The notes under the pieces: generated by a model | Told to the model about the DNA's origin: nothing | The model's input: only the letters and a program-made list of their open reading frames with translations | The model's database searches: none | Translations under genes and position numbers: made by a program | In this document: piece after piece, positions 54,166 through 64,000 of the stretch | How positions within the stretch are numbered: the first letter of the stretch is position 1 | How the letters are laid out: every line of letters begins with the position of its first letter | Source of the DNA: Locusta migratoria | Lineage: Eukaryota > Arthropoda > Insecta > Orthoptera > Acrididae | Assembly (NCBI GenBank): GCA_026315105.1 | Contig: CM048750.1 | Span: forward strand, 401,105,002 to 401,169,001 | Length of the DNA stretch: 64,000 nt | Direction of reading: 5' to 3'

Positions 54166-55488
54166 TACGGGGTGTGTCAATAAAATGTATACACACTTTG
54201 AAGCGTCATATAAAATTTATTTCCCGTTCTACAGTGTTAAATTTCTGGAAATGGAAAGCTTAAAGTCCAATTTGAAAAATAAATGTACTTTGAAAATGTG
54301 ATTAATGTTCAAACTGGTGGCCTTCAGCATCAATACATTTCTGAGTACGAGTCACCACTGATTCTGTACATCGTAACAAAGTGCCCAAGGAGGTTTCTGC
54401 ACACACCACTTGAATCTCATTCCAAAATGTGTCCGGGTTACGTGGTTTACGTTTATGCACCTCATCTTTTACTGTGCTCCATAAGAAGAAATCCAGCGGC
54501 AAGAGGTCTGGAGAGCGTGCAGGAAACTCGATTGGTCCCCTGCGTGCTATCCACTGGGCTGGTACATTGTGATCCAGATATGCTCGTACGTCCCTACGAT
54601 AGTGCGGCAAGGTGCCATCTTGATGGAAATAAAACTCATCATTACCGTATAATGCACGAATGGCAGGGAATATGGAGTCAACAAACATTGTTAGGTACGT
54701 TTCTCCAGTAACAGTACCTTCAAAGCGGAAAGACCCAATGAGTCCCCTTGCAGACTAACCACATCATACATTTACAGGCAAATTCATAGCCTTTTCAACT
54801 GTAATTTGAGGATTATCTTCAGCCCAGTACACAAAATTTGCCTATTGACAGTTCCATTGAGTTTGAATTGGGCTTTATCCGACCAAATTATGCTACCCAT
54901 AAATCCCGGTTCATGTCTCACCATCTCATGAACCCATTCACAAAATTCTAACCTTCGATTTGGATCGTCGTTGCTTAGCTGTTGCACCAGCCTTGGAATG
55001 TATACATGAAACCTGCCTTTCTTCAGAATGCATAGGACACTACTAGCACTTACATTACTCTCACATGCCGCTTGCCTTGAAAATTTTTGAGGTGAATGCT
55101 GAAACAGTTCCAAGACCGCAGTTGTGGTATCATCACTTGTAGCTATAACAGGTCGCCCTGATCGACCTTTATGCACATCACACACTGTTCCATGAACTTC
55201 CAATTTGTCTTGTAGGCATGTAATTGCTAACCTTGAAGGTGGTTCTATACCATACTTACTTCTCCACTGTCTTCAACCACAGCTACATTCTCAAACTTCC
55301 AGTACCACTTAATTATCTGCTTCCACACTTCAAAGATCACACGCTATGTTGAAATGATTTCCTTGCCACTGCTGCCACCTTTTGAAGAAACATAACGTTA
55401 CTTTCTCACAGATATTTAACCTTGTAGAATGGGAAATAATTTTTTCTATGACAGTTAAGTGTGTGTACATTTTTTGACGCACCCTGTA
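54166..55488 (-). mobile_element. mariner/Tc1-type transposon with both TIRs
   Basis: The left end TACGGGGTGTGTCAATAAAA and the complement of the right end TACAGGGTGCGTCAAAAAAT form inverted repeats of about 31 bp, ending in ACACACTT. TA dinucleotides flank both sides (54164-54165 and 55489-55490), the target duplication of this superfamily. The length of 1,323 bp is right for a mariner. The single transposase gene runs on the minus strand and is broken. Confidence 0.9.
54302..55430 (-). pseudogene. mariner-type transposase, DD41D spacing, disrupted
   Basis: The transposase cuts and rejoins its own ends using an RNase H-like DDD/E site. The frame 55203-54784 has a helix-turn-helix region with GRSGRPV, then IIWSDKAQFKL (first Asp, residue 109 of that frame). 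A frameshift follows, then NPQITVEKAMNLPVNV with a stop or two. The frame 54688-54302 reads FYFHQDGTLPHY (second Asp, residue 24) and ARSPDLLPLDFFLW (third Asp, residue 66). Forty-one residues separate the last two, so it is DD41D, unlike the DD34D of classic mariners. At least one frameshift and two stops remain. Confidence 0.85.
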
Positions 55489-55490
55489 TA

Positions 55491-55948
55491 TTGGCTATTT
55501 AACTATAGTTTAGCAAATTATATTGATCTAATGTGATCATCTTCATAACGCACTTGGTCTCTGATGGGAATGCAGAAAGTACTATTGCCAATGTTGATAG
55601 GTTTCCGTGATCACAATTGTGACAACAATTGATAGTGGTGTCTTGATTGCTGGTTCCACTCTTAATTCAGACACCACAATTTTCTATTCCTGCTTAGAGT
55701 ATTTTATTGACCCTTGTGTCTCACAGTGCCCAAACAACCATCTTCACCATGAAAAGTGGTTTCTATTCACTATTTAGGAATTAGCTCCATTATAGTAATG
55801 TACATCTGTTGCAATAAACATTCTTCAATTGTGGTACAACACATTCATATTCAGTAATTGTGTACAGTAACAGTGTTACACTCTAAATTTCATTTAAGGT
55901 TGCTATTTTAAGAATACTGTGTTCTTTTCTTTGCTTAAGGTGTAATAA

Positions 55949-55991
<43 letters not shown>

Positions 55992-56226
55992 AATGCAGCA
56001 TTTTGACTCATATTTATCTCCTTATAAAGAAAGTAATGAAAAGTTCTGTATAGAAAGGAGTCAGTTTTTCTTTGCATGGATCAGTTACTCTGTCTGTGGT
56101 TGATAAACAAATGTTGCTCTCCTGTCTTGGCTCATATTTTACTTTATGTATTGGAAGTGCTAGTGTAGTGTTCATTTTATGCAAATTATGGCGTACCTGA
56201 CTTATAAGTGCTTTCAAATGTTTCAG
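55491..56226. other. Unrecognised end of intron 1
   Basis: Holds the AAT microsatellite at 55942-55994; otherwise no recognised features up to the acceptor TGTTTCAG at 56219-56226. Confidence 0.5.
55942..55994. repeat. AAT trinucleotide microsatellite
   Basis: About 17 AAT units with one ACT interruption, 230 bp upstream of the second Derlin exon. Confidence 0.9.
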
Positions 56227-56338
56227 ATATGGAGGCCAGTGACAGCTGTCTTCTACTATCCCATCACTTCTTCGACAGGCTTTCATTTCTTAATAAATAT
56301 GTACTTTTTATACAACTACTCATTACGTTTGGAAACTG
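56227..56338 (+). CDS. DERL1: Derlin-1 homologue, second coding exon
   Basis: 112 bases after the acceptor TGTTTCAG, ending ACTG|GTAAGA, a good donor. It encodes IWRPVTAVFYYPITSSTGFH and then FLINMYFLYNYSLRLETG, leaving the first base of a split codon (phase 1). In animal Derlin-1 the same segment follows ...FQ and leads into AFDGRPADY. The WR pair is the conserved Derlin motif in the luminal loop, and the FLINMYFLYNYS stretch is a transmembrane segment. Its clean frame among decayed repeats marks it as under selection. Exon 3 was not found before 64000. Confidence 0.92.
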
Positions 56339-59300
56339 GTAAGAATCGAAGACCTAAATAGAATTTTTTTGCTTAGATTTTTATTTTATTTTATTGGATT
56401 AGGAACTTGTCATCTGAACACACACCCACACAGTGAAAGAGTGAGAGGTAGGAGGTTAGCAAGAAACATGATTGTCACTTGTGTAGTTCAGATATGCTTG
56501 GGTTTGCTGAAGTGCTGAATGACAATCTGTAAAGCAATTTGAAAATTGTGGTTAGGCACATATGTCACAACAGATTTCTCATTTTTTGTGTAGTTTGTGT
56601 GAACATGATAGACTGGGTGTATATGATTCAGGGAAAATGAAGAATTTTTTTCATTTGAAAGATCCGGGAATTTTTCATTTGGGAGAAATCGGGGAAATGG
56701 TTGGGGAATTTAATTTCCAGGAATTTCTCATTGTTTCAGTTATATATATATATATTTGTAAGTTTGATGTAATATCTTTACTTCAGCCCTCTACTGCAGT
56801 AAAATACTGCATCAATAAAACATTAAAACAAGAGCATTAAACCAAAATAATATTGAAGTTCAAAAGTAATTACATGACTTACAACAAAGGCCTTAGGCGA
56901 AGACTATCCAATACTTTGTAACAACCAACTGCTTTCTGTGAGTGCGATACCTTATCTGTTTACATTTCTAGCAGAACAAGAGGAAAAAAATTGCGAACAT
57001 TGTTTTGAGAAGCCTTTCTTTTAAAATAAAGTGTCTTTTACAAAAGATAAATTATTTAACAATGAGAATTTGCTATGAATTTTTAAATCACAAACTATTT
57101 GACTGCCATTCAAAAGTAATACTTTAGGGACCAGCAACAATTTTAAAAAAATTTAATGGAACATTTAGGTTTATTATATCTTACAGGGTAGCATACACCA
57201 TAAAAGACCAAATTTAAAGGTTGACTATTCATATTGATTTTAGTTCATTAATAGAGAGATTACAAATTGTGTAATAACAATGCCAAATAATTATGGAAGT
57301 GGAGGAGGAAAGAATATTGTTTCATGCTTTTACTGTGTTATTAGGTTTGTGCCATACTCTAAAATTGTCACATTTTAAATAAAATATTACCTGCCTTCTC
57401 ATAAATTACAATGACTGTGTTATCATAGAAAAAATAAATGTAATATATGTGAGCTGCATTTATGGAACAGGGGAAGTGCGAAACAACAATTTCGCTGGCT
57501 GTTTGCATCTGACTCTTGATTGGTCGTTCTTACTTTATTTCAGTTGTTGTGCTGACATGTCACGAAAAAAACAATACCATAAAATCTAAGTCAGCATATA
57601 AAACATTTACCTTTTAAAGTATTGACAAGTTTCACTGTTAGAAGGGAAATAATATAATGGAAAAGGTGTGTTTCACCTGGGAAAATGTATTTTAATCCAA
57701 GAAAAAAGTTATATTTCTAACTGGGAAATCTGGGACTTATTTCTTGTCTACATATATAGTCTGGATAGAGAATTTGGGTGCTTTTAAATATTGTAATGAG
57801 CTGTTGATGGAATAAGTCTGTCTTAAAAAGGCGAAGGAATTGGTTGAGATGCAAGGGCCAGGTCTTGGGCTTCGGCTGTTCAGTGAAGTGGGTAACAGTA
57901 AGGTTATGCGACTGGACCACATTGTTAGATTGATGTGCCATTAAGGGCTGATTGTATAAACATCGCTGACTGGAGATGAAACCTGAAATGTGTTCATGAC
58001 TCTGTTCTATTGTATAACATTAAGCCTAGATCTGTGAAAGCTAGTTCAGTGTTGAACAGAGCTAGCTCAGAAAATGCTTGGCAACACAGCAAAATTCGGT
58101 TTTTGACACGATTATTACACTTCAGCCGCAGATATTAATGCACAGCATTTGTTATTAATACTTTCATACTGTAAACAAGGAAGTAAGTACACAAAAAAGT
58201 GATCTTCAAACTTCTCCAACGCGAAAATGATTTACTTGTAGAAATCCTTTTCTGACGATATAAGGACACAGTAGAAATCAAAATAAACCCAGAACCCTAA
58301 TAACGCAGTAGTGTAGTATGGTAGTGTTCTTACTTTATGAATGATGCAGTAGATGTGGTACTAACAAAGGTAGAAAAATTTTAAGGATAGAAGTAGATTT
58401 CAACCCAAAAACTGAAACACCACATTCAACATTGCTACAACTGGGTACAGCTTAGGGATTTGTTCATCAATGCCCACACAGTTGTCATACCAGTGTTTGT
58501 TCAGTAGTTAAAAATTCAAACTGTACAGTTACTATTAATGCAGCTGAGAAAGCTCATAAACAAGAGGTTGGATTCTAATTGGCTGTTGTGACAATTCACA
58601 AATTGAAGTATTAACTGTTAAAATTTCAAATTTTCTTTTCTTAGTCTGCTGTTTAGTGAGTATAAAATGCCTTTGAACTAATCATATAAATTACAAATTG
58701 TCTCCCTTTGTAACAGTGCCAATCATACGTAAACAGCCAGTGATTTCCATAACCTAACGTTCTGAATCGAAAAAAGTACGCAGAACAATAGCGGTGTGGG
58801 AATGATGTAGTAACATTCTTCCTTACTTACTATATTTTGGCTTTATAACAAAGCTCATAATTAATTCAGTTTGTATCTGATAAGAAAAGCAATGATTCCT
58901 AATATCACCACACTGTAAATGGACGATTACAGTTTAACGTAACTATGGACGGTGAATTTTTGCCAATCGAATATGACACAATGTAGATTTATGTGTTAAG
59001 CTCGATAAGGGATCATTTTCTGTCTCAAACTAATGTTAAATCTAATAATGGAAAGTCCATGTCACAATTCAACAATATAACTCACTGCAAAGATGTATGA
59101 TGAGCTGCAACAGGCACATAAAAACACACACATACGATAGGGTCACAGGAAGGTTGTGAGGCCTTTTGGAGTGTGTACATACTGAATGGAACGAGATGCA
59201 GCTTAGGGAGGGGAACACACATGCACAGTACACAGAATGGGAAGATAGAGGGGCAGGAACTGTTGGCTGTGGAGAAAAGGCATTCTCGTAAGTTGAGACC

Positions 59301-60559
59301 TGTATAAATTCGGTATCAGAGACTAATATGTTAGTACGGAAAAGCTGGTGGTGGCTTGAAGGATTGAGATACCCGGGTTGTGCGACAGCCGTCGAAATTG
59401 AGCAGATGCTCCGCTGCGTGTCGTGTCGCGGGGTGGTGTGGCGGTACAGTATGTGATATTCCCTCCCTCTATGGTGACAGTGGAAGTGGTTATGGCTCAT
59501 TTATGGGATCACACTGTGTGATTCCCACTTTAGCACTTGTTCTGTCCACGTTCACTTTAATATTGTTTGAAATAAATTTTAGTGTCTATTTTAATTTCAT
59601 AAATTAATGAGCAAACAGGTTTGTTACAAATATAATGTTCACTAAACAGTTATCAGCTTATCAGTTTATTTGCTCCTGTTTTCACATGTACAGTAGTGAG
59701 AGCAATAGATGTTTTTATGATTCAATACCATGAGCAAGAGAATTATCTTACTAAATCAAAGAGAGAGAGAGAGAGAGAGAGAGAGATTCTGTATTGTGGT
59801 TGTACTAGCAGACCTACTGTTCCTTTATATAAAGTTAAACGTATCCACTCTTACACGAGCACAATCTCGAGGTTATTGCACCAGTTTACAAATCACAATT
59901 GCAGTGTTTGTCGAAGTCTCTTTCCACCGATTCGACGACACTTTAGTCCACAAAATTGCAAACACAAACACTTCAGAGTTCCTTGAGACCGATGGCCCGG
60001 CAAAATCAGTCCACTCATTTGCCTGCACACACTAAAACTTCAAAGTCCAGAAAAGGTGACCACTTTGTTCGCAAAAATTTGGAACAGTTGAAACTTTTCC
60101 AAAAATGTGGCAACAAGTGACAGTGCTCCGCCATCTGATTCTGTCCCAAAACTGCCCCCAGATGTGTGACCAGCTTCCCTTTGTACCAGTGCCGTGGAAA
60201 AACCACTTAGTCAACCTCCCTAAGCTATCTACCTTGCAAGCATTGAGTGGTTCACCAGTGCAAATTACACATCTTTCAAGGAATATAAAATATTGTATTG
60301 TACCATAGTGTGTGCTGAGTTTAAACATTTATAAGATCTTATTTTTGTTTTTTATACTTGTGTTAAGTTGCCCAGAACATTTAAATTTTGTAGTTATACA
60401 TTTTCCAGCACTCATGAAAACATGTTAAAATTGCATTATTGCATAAATTATTGAATTAGTCAGTTAAGTAAAATGTCGATCTCATAGGTTTTTGACTGCT
60501 TTTCCATTAAATGTCCTTGTTTTAACATGTAATAACAAAATAATTCTGGGCAATTGTAA
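56339..60559 (+). other. Start of intron 2, mostly unrecognised
   Basis: AT-rich sequence with no recognised exon. A GC-richer stretch at 59340-59470 gives a long minus-strand frame (59500-59069) without family motifs. A further block at 59820-60310 has open frames on both strands but no recognisable protein. Confidence 0.45.
59761..59786. repeat. GA dinucleotide microsatellite
   Basis: Thirteen GA units. Confidence 0.9.
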
Positions 60560-60835
60560 CCGAATGTAACAAGGAGACCACATGGGTATCTGATTTTAGA
60601 ATTTTTTATATTTATGCTTCGTGAAGTTCAGAACTCGAATAACAATCAGCTAAAGCCATTTGATGCAGCTCTTGAAATTCTAGAGAAAATTTGCTTTGAA
60701 GTTTTGTAAAGTACATTTAAGTACCATTAATTAAGAGCTGCAATGTTTGTCAGTCTAGCTCAGGTGGTAGCGTTCTGGTCTTACAACCCTAGGGCCAGTG
60801 GTTCAAATCCTGTCATTACAGATTTTTTAATTTAT
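60560..60835 (+). repeat. tRNA-bearing repeat, family C, copy 1
   Basis: It begins AAGGAGACCACATGGGTATC, runs through GTGAAGTTCAGAACT and AAAGTACATTTAAGTACC, and ends with a tRNA-like module: A box TAGCTCAGGTGGTAGCG, GTTCTGGTCTTACAACCC, B box GGTTCAAATCC. The module sits at the 3' end and not at the 5' end as in SINEs. The anticodon arm does not pair properly, so it is not a functional tRNA gene. Confidence 0.75.
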
Positions 60836-61254
60836 TAATTTACTTTTCATTGTGTTTGGATATTTACACAATTTTAATGTCTAATGATAATTTTTATGAA
60901 AAGTGCACCTATTTTTATTCATAATTTTCTATATTTTATAGAAGGTTGTTAATAATGGTTTCAATAAAAAATAAAAAGTTCAATTTCCACGGTATTGCCT
61001 TAACTATTAGTTGAAAAGGGAAGTCTTTGATTGTTCAGTTTGTGAAGAGCTACGACAATGGATTTGGAAAGTCATCTCCATAGCTACTAATGGCTTAACA
61101 TACAGCTACCTACTCAAACATTGCTTTATGTGATGATGAGGTTTTCAGCTAGTCTACATATACATAAACAATGACTGACACAGCATGTGGAAATAGAGAT
61201 CCCAAAATGTTTATATAAACTGAATTTGAAAACAAAAAACAAAAATATGTTAAA

Positions 61255-61495
61255 GTGGGATTCGAACCACCGACTATAGTTGAGAGACCAGAACGCTACC
61301 ACCTGAGCTACACGGACACATGCTGCAATTCTTTAATTATTGGTACTTACGGGTACTTTGCAGAACTTGAAAAGTCGATTTTCTTGAATTTTTTTTAGAG
61401 TTGTCAAATAGCTTAATCTGATTATCTCAGTTCTGAACTTCACGTACCAGAAAAATAAGAAATTCTAAAATCCGATACCCATGTGGTCTCCTGGA
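61255..61495 (-). repeat. tRNA-bearing repeat, family C, inverted copy 2
   Basis: A reverse copy of 60560-60835. The end AGGAGACCACATGGGTATCG, the middle GTGAAGTTCAGAACTGAG and the tRNA-like end (GTAGCTCAGGTGGTAGCG, GGTTCGAATCCCAC) match in order. With copy 1 it can form a hairpin with a loop of about 420 bp. The copies differ mainly in small indels. Confidence 0.75.
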
Positions 61496-61840
61496 AAGAG
61501 TTAGACAAATAAAACACACAGAAACAAACATTGTTAACATTTCAAGGTTTTATAATGTTAGATTACATGAGAATGAATCGTGCCATGCTGTTTATGTAAC
61601 AGTCTCATCAAATTTTTTATAAACAATTTTATGGTGATGACTCAATAAGATAAGACTTTTGTGCTAATTATTAACATTTTAGCTTATGTGAATAGATCTG
61701 TCACTGCGTCTCGATGAGACCTATTATTTGATCCATCGCTCGTCATTGTATCTCAAATAGTACAAAAGTTATAAATTATTAATGTGATTAATTATGGAAA
61801 TTCTCTACTAAAATTTGAAAATAATGAGCAAAAAGACAGT

Positions 61841-61948
61841 GGCAGGCCAGTACTTACCAGTTTGGTACCACTGATAGTACACACAAAAGAATTACATAAA
61901 CGGCATCACCTTTTGTGTCATTTTATTTGGTGGTGGTGGTGGTGGTGG

Positions 61949-61988
<40 letters not shown>

Positions 61989-62036
61989 GCACATGTGCGT
62001 GTGTGTGTGCTGTCATCGGTACTGGCCTGCCACTCT
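61841..62036. repeat. Hairpin enclosing a GGT/GTT microsatellite
   Basis: GTGGCAGGCCAGTACTTACC at 61841 faces GTACTGGCCTGCCAC ending near 62036. Between them are eight GGT units, then about twelve GTT units (61929-61988) and a GT run. The arms pair for about 17 bp. Confidence 0.7.
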
Positions 62037-62059
62037 ATAAATTATTAATTAATTTACAC

Positions 62060-62871
62060 ATTTTTGTTACTTGGTTGTAATAACCTAATACAGTATATTG
62101 AATACATGTGATAAGTGTTGATATGTCATCAGAAGTGTATTTGCTGTTACTTTAATTTTCTGTAGTGTAGTGATCTATCTCTTTAATGGTATTGCATTCT
62201 TTAAAACAAATTGTACATATTGGCCAGTCCCTTCGTGTGACGCCCGGAAGTTGTCACATTACCCAGTTGTGTGGTTTCCTGAGCTTAGCCACAACAGCAA
62301 CCAGAAACCCCCCTAAGCCTCTAAGGCTTGACTCAGTATTAATATACAGCTTTTCTTTGTGTCTCCCGAGTTTCTGTATAACCACTGTGGGAAGTACTAA
62401 TAATAAGCACAGCTTTCCTCCCACCACTAATCGCTCAGAAATTCAAACGGCACAGCAAGGTACGCCCCCTGCCTCTCTTGACAGCCACTGCATGAATCAT
62501 CAATTTATCGTGACTAAAAAGCAGCACTTCAAATACATAACACTAGCAAAGAAATAGTACCAAAAACATTTTGCAATGGGCTTATTCACAAAAATGCATT
62601 CGACTGAAGGGTAATTAAAAAATAAATAGGTTAAGAAATTCGCATCTGGTAGCAGAAACATTTTAAAAGTCAAACCTACTTTACTAATTTTGAAGAGTAT
62701 TAAACAAGTGCACAAATTATATGTTCAGAATACATGTTTCTTGTGCACATTACTTGAACTGCAAACTTCCATTCATTGCAAATAATGTGATATTCTTCTA
62801 CAGATAACATTTAGTGCAAGGAAACTAAGGAATGTTTTACTATTATTATTTGTAACATTCATGATACTGTA
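62060..62871. other. Unrecognised intron 2 sequence
   Basis: A 123-codon plus-strand frame (62186-62557) lacks recognisable domains, good splice sites or a family match, and is probably chance. Confidence 0.4.
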
Positions 62872-63310
62872 AAGTACCAAAAGCAAATAACTTGCCTGGA
62901 AAATATTTATCACACAATGTCCTTACACATGGTAGATTTTGTAAGATATTTTGAGCTTTTCAAGTGGAATGTTGGGTTTTACCAACACTTCAACTGTTGT
63001 GAAGTTTCATTCTGGAAACATTCCTTAGGCTGTGGCTAAGCCATGTCTCCACCATATCCTTTCTTCCAGGAGTGCTAGTCTTGCATGGTTCACAGGAGTG
63101 CTTCTGTGAAGTTTGGAAATTGGGAGGCGAGGTACTGGCGGAAGTAAAGTTGTGAGGTGGCATTGTGAGTTGTCGGGATAGCACAGTCGGTGGTGCACTT
63201 GCCCGCGAAAGGCAAAGGTCCCAGGTTCGAGTCCCGGTTCTGGCACACAATTTTAGTCTGCCAGGAAGTTTCATATCAGTGCACACTCCGCTGCAGAGTG
63301 AAAGTTTCAT
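62872..63310 (-). repeat. tRNA-bearing composite repeat, family A, copy 3
   Basis: A reverse copy of 24138-24575 including the extra tail (AAGCAAATAACTTGCCTGG at the left end). The tail of about 125 bp shows only about two differences from the 24 kb copy, while the tRNA-bearing part differs more. The tRNA-like module reads on the plus strand: GATAGCACAGTCGGTGGTGC, loop CGCGAAA, B box GGTTCGAGTCCC. Confidence 0.8.
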
Positions 63311-64000
63311 TCTACTTCAACTGTTCTTTTTGCGAAATTGCCTTTTTCTAATTTTCTTCTTTTAGCGCTGTTTAATGTTTCAACAATTAATGACTGTTTG
63401 GTTTTAGAATCAACAGCATTTTCTCACATGTGAACAGAGTGCTTCTCTGATTTAATGTGTTTTTCAATATTGTCTTTCTTTACCCCACCCAATTCGACAG
63501 TTGCAAAATTTGCAAAACACTGTTTTGGCATCGGTTGCATACAAGCCCTCACTAGCATACTGTTGAGCCCTTTCATACGCATTCATAGCCTTGCAATCCA
63601 TATTTGGCAGCACTACACAATAATGACAAAAGCAAAAGCAATAAAAACATAACCACTACCAAACTTAACACTGGCGTGAATTCCAACGTGACAGTTGACG
63701 CGGCATCCCCAGCTTGTAGGCTCAATTATATATGCTGGAGTTTGTGCACAGGTCCACTCGCGCCCCCCCCCCCTCCCCTCCCCCATCCATTTTTATCTCG
63801 CTCCAAATCGTGTGATATTATACAAATGAAAACTGATTGCTTTTTAATGAGTCTTATAAGCAGAAAATAGTGGTAATAGAATGCATCACAAAATTAGTGA
63901 GAAAATAGCATTTATTACGTACTTTTGCATTTTTCGCCTTTGATTTGTGATTTGCATCTAAATTAAATTCGCATTTATTGCAAGTTGCAGATTTTTCAGG
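63311..64000. other. Unrecognised right end of the window
   Basis: No recognised gene. A C-rich tract at 63760-63785. Small frames at 63455 and 63604 show no domain. Confidence 0.4.

Larger units (their letters stand above)
32716..56226 (+). other. Derlin-1 intron 1, about 23.5 kb
   Basis: It lies between the donor after ...HKFQ and the acceptor TGTTTCAG before IWRP; both are phase 0. It holds nearly every class of transposable element in the window: MITEs, a Penelope-type palindrome, a very large inverted repeat, I/Jockey LINEs, SINEs, a Penelope-like reverse transcriptase and a mariner. No other convincing exon was found inside. Confidence 0.8.

Noticed and set aside
55883..56077. A leucine-run minus-strand frame
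   Set aside because: Produced by the AAT microsatellite.
59069..59500. A 143-codon minus-strand frame
   Set aside because: No recognised domain and no splice-site support. Composition is His/Ser/Cys-rich without pattern. Likely repeat-derived chance frame.
60758..60830. A possible functional tRNA gene
   Set aside because: A and B boxes are good, but the acceptor and anticodon arms do not pair and a degenerate inverted copy lies 500 bp away; it is a repeat module.
61784..62080. A 98-codon frame with Trp and Leu runs
   Set aside because: Produced by the GGT/GTT microsatellite.
62186..62557. A 123-codon plus-strand frame considered as a possible Derlin exon
   Set aside because: Does not resemble any part of Derlin and lacks a matching phase-1 acceptor.
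1..64000. CRISPR-like arrays, operons or bacterial insertion sequences
   Set aside because: No regularly spaced short repeats with unique spacers were seen; composition, introns and element types are those of an animal genome.

Overview
This window is eukaryotic and almost entirely non-coding. It is AT-rich, contains two spliced exons of one conserved host gene, and is packed with nested, decayed transposable elements. The host exons, the SINE and fold-back families with tRNA-like modules, and the mix of Copia, piggyBac, P, mariner, Jockey/I LINEs and Penelope-like elements fit a large insect genome. My reading of the repeat families points to an orthopteran (grasshopper or locust). That taxonomic call is inference, because no search was run.

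Host gene. On the + strand, 32563-32715 encodes the first 51 residues of a Derlin-1 homologue (ER-associated degradation) and 56227-56338 encodes the next 37 residues, including the WR motif. The exons join in phase 0 across an intron of about 23.5 kb. A third exon is expected beyond the right edge. No other convincing host exon was found.

Left part (1-32 kb, upstream of the gene). A degenerate tandem repeat; a Jockey-type LINE cut by a Copia LTR; a Copia element on the minus strand without its 5' LTR; a piggyBac on the plus strand without its 5' end, carrying a SINE and an RTE-like LINE fragment; further LINE fragments; a fold-back family with tRNA-like modules at 16.6-17.1 kb; a Jockey 3' end at 18.9-19.9 kb; and, from 22.8 to 30.6 kb, a P-like transposon bounded by matching terminal repeats and carrying a THAP-domain transposase remnant, two SINEs and a tRNA-bearing inverted pair. 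A second TIR-bounded element abuts its right end.

Intron 1 (32.7-56.2 kb). Two 429-bp MITE copies, one with an exact 8-bp target duplication; a near-perfect palindrome resembling Penelope-type termini; a very large inverted repeat (arms about 1.25 kb); three I/Jockey-type LINE copies; a Penelope-like reverse transcriptase; fold-back tRNA elements; and a mariner-type transposon with both TIRs and TA duplications.

Right part (56.3-64 kb, presumed intron 2). Mostly unrecognised AT-rich sequence, an inverted pair of tRNA-bearing repeats at 60.6-61.5 kb, a simple-sequence hairpin at 61.9 kb, and a second copy of the composite seen at 24.1 kb in inverted orientation.

No CRISPR array, operon, bacterial gene or intact transposase was seen. 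The most unusual structure is the recurrence of three unrelated repeat families that hold Pol III-type A/B-box modules in head-to-head or inverted arrangements.
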